Shown: in pieces, positions 63,812 to 64,000 of the stretch
Layout: the number at the start of each line of letters is the position of its first letter
How positions within the stretch are numbered: position 1 is the first letter of the stretch
NCBI GenBank assembly: GCA_963699805.1
Contig: CAVOVH010000005.1
Location: forward strand, 372,001 to 436,000
Source of the DNA: JAGTVG01 sp963699805
GTDB taxonomy: Bacteria > Bacteroidota > Bacteroidia > Cytophagales > Cyclobacteriaceae
Length of the DNA: 64,000 nucleotides
Direction: 5' to 3'
Made by a program: the position numbers and the translations under genes
Notes under the pieces: model-generated
Databases searched by the model: none
The model's input: only the letters and a program-made list of their open reading frames with translations
What the model was told of the DNA's origin: nothing

Positions 63812-64000
63812 TTTGATATTTTGTCTTGGTTTAAATTTACTGAAAACATTCTTCCATTGAACCGATTAAGAACAATAGAACCGCGTAACTCTGATTGTTC
63901 GTCCTGGATTCCTGTTTTTACACGATTTTCCCAGAAATCCGCGATCCTTCATTGTTTGACTTTCCCGGTTATATACCCCCACGTGATTGTATATGAACCC

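Noticed and set aside
1..64000. CRISPR array, tRNA genes, prophage or conjugative element
   Set aside because: I saw no regularly spaced direct repeats with unique spacers, no cloverleaf-like segment, and no phage or transfer proteins; the only mobile trace is the IS3-type fragment.

Overview
The window is a chromosomal segment of a Bacteroidota bacterium. The evidence is a fused SecDF of about 1,000 residues, a bifunctional FtcD in a histidine-utilisation operon, FKBP lipoproteins next to an NrnA-type phosphoesterase and ndk, a GH3-type adenylating enzyme behind lptB, few Shine-Dalgarno sequences, frequent TTG/GTG starts, and several -7 elements of the TAnnTTTG type used by this phylum. I see no tRNA, rRNA, CRISPR array, prophage or plasmid origin. 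The order within the phylum cannot be fixed from the sequence.

Layout. 1-5.7 kb: end of a potassium-channel RCK domain protein, a decayed AraC-type DNA-binding domain, an alpha/beta hydrolase, an EamA permease, an aldo/keto reductase, and a Crp/Fnr regulator followed by a perfect 14-bp palindrome and a small DUF2892-type membrane protein. 5.7-15.3 kb: a CDF metal transporter, then a six-step run of an SDR oxidoreductase, hutH, hutU, hutI and ftcD (histidine to glutamate plus a one-carbon unit on folate), an acyltransferase and a YccF protein. 15.5-19.7 kb is an eroded zone: a frameshifted aminotransferase, a nitroreductase broken by several indels, a broken small membrane protein and a lipoprotein with a frameshifted signal peptide. 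19.7-48.5 kb is a clean housekeeping block: dxs, scpA, ndk, an NrnA-like DHH enzyme, two FKBP lipoproteins, rdgB, uridine kinase, secDF, a 2'-5' RNA ligase-like protein, a HupE/UreJ-like membrane protein, an outer-membrane barrel, tpiA, a small repeat protein, prmA, a 1,644-residue secreted protein, a TPR sensor histidine kinase, recJ, lptB and GH3. 48.5-64 kb is accessory: a Tat-exported molybdenum hydroxylase (iorAB-like) with one frameshift, an aldo/keto reductase, a cupin lipoprotein with two frameshifts and a divergent AraC regulator, an exported catalase-peroxidase broken in at least eight places, a DUF2911 protein, and two tandem copies of a PQQ-like propeller plus esterase module, the second copy cut short, with an IS3-family remnant and inverted repeats nearby.

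How it fits together. The hut operon is a complete catabolic route. The central block serves isoprenoid synthesis, chromosome segregation, nucleotide hygiene, protein export, glycolysis and LPS transport. The last 14 kb looks like a periplasmic redox and hydrolysis region that was acquired or is under relaxed selection.

Nearly every broken gene outside the IS remnant is broken by single-base indels, not nonsense codons, and the breaks cluster. That could mean recent decay, or local consensus errors in the assembly. No clearly new system stands out. The best leads are the Crp/Fnr palindrome unit, the very large secreted protein with its upstream palindrome, the small AD-repeat protein between tpiA and prmA, the hairpin touching a start codon at 32.0 kb, and the duplicated propeller/esterase modules.
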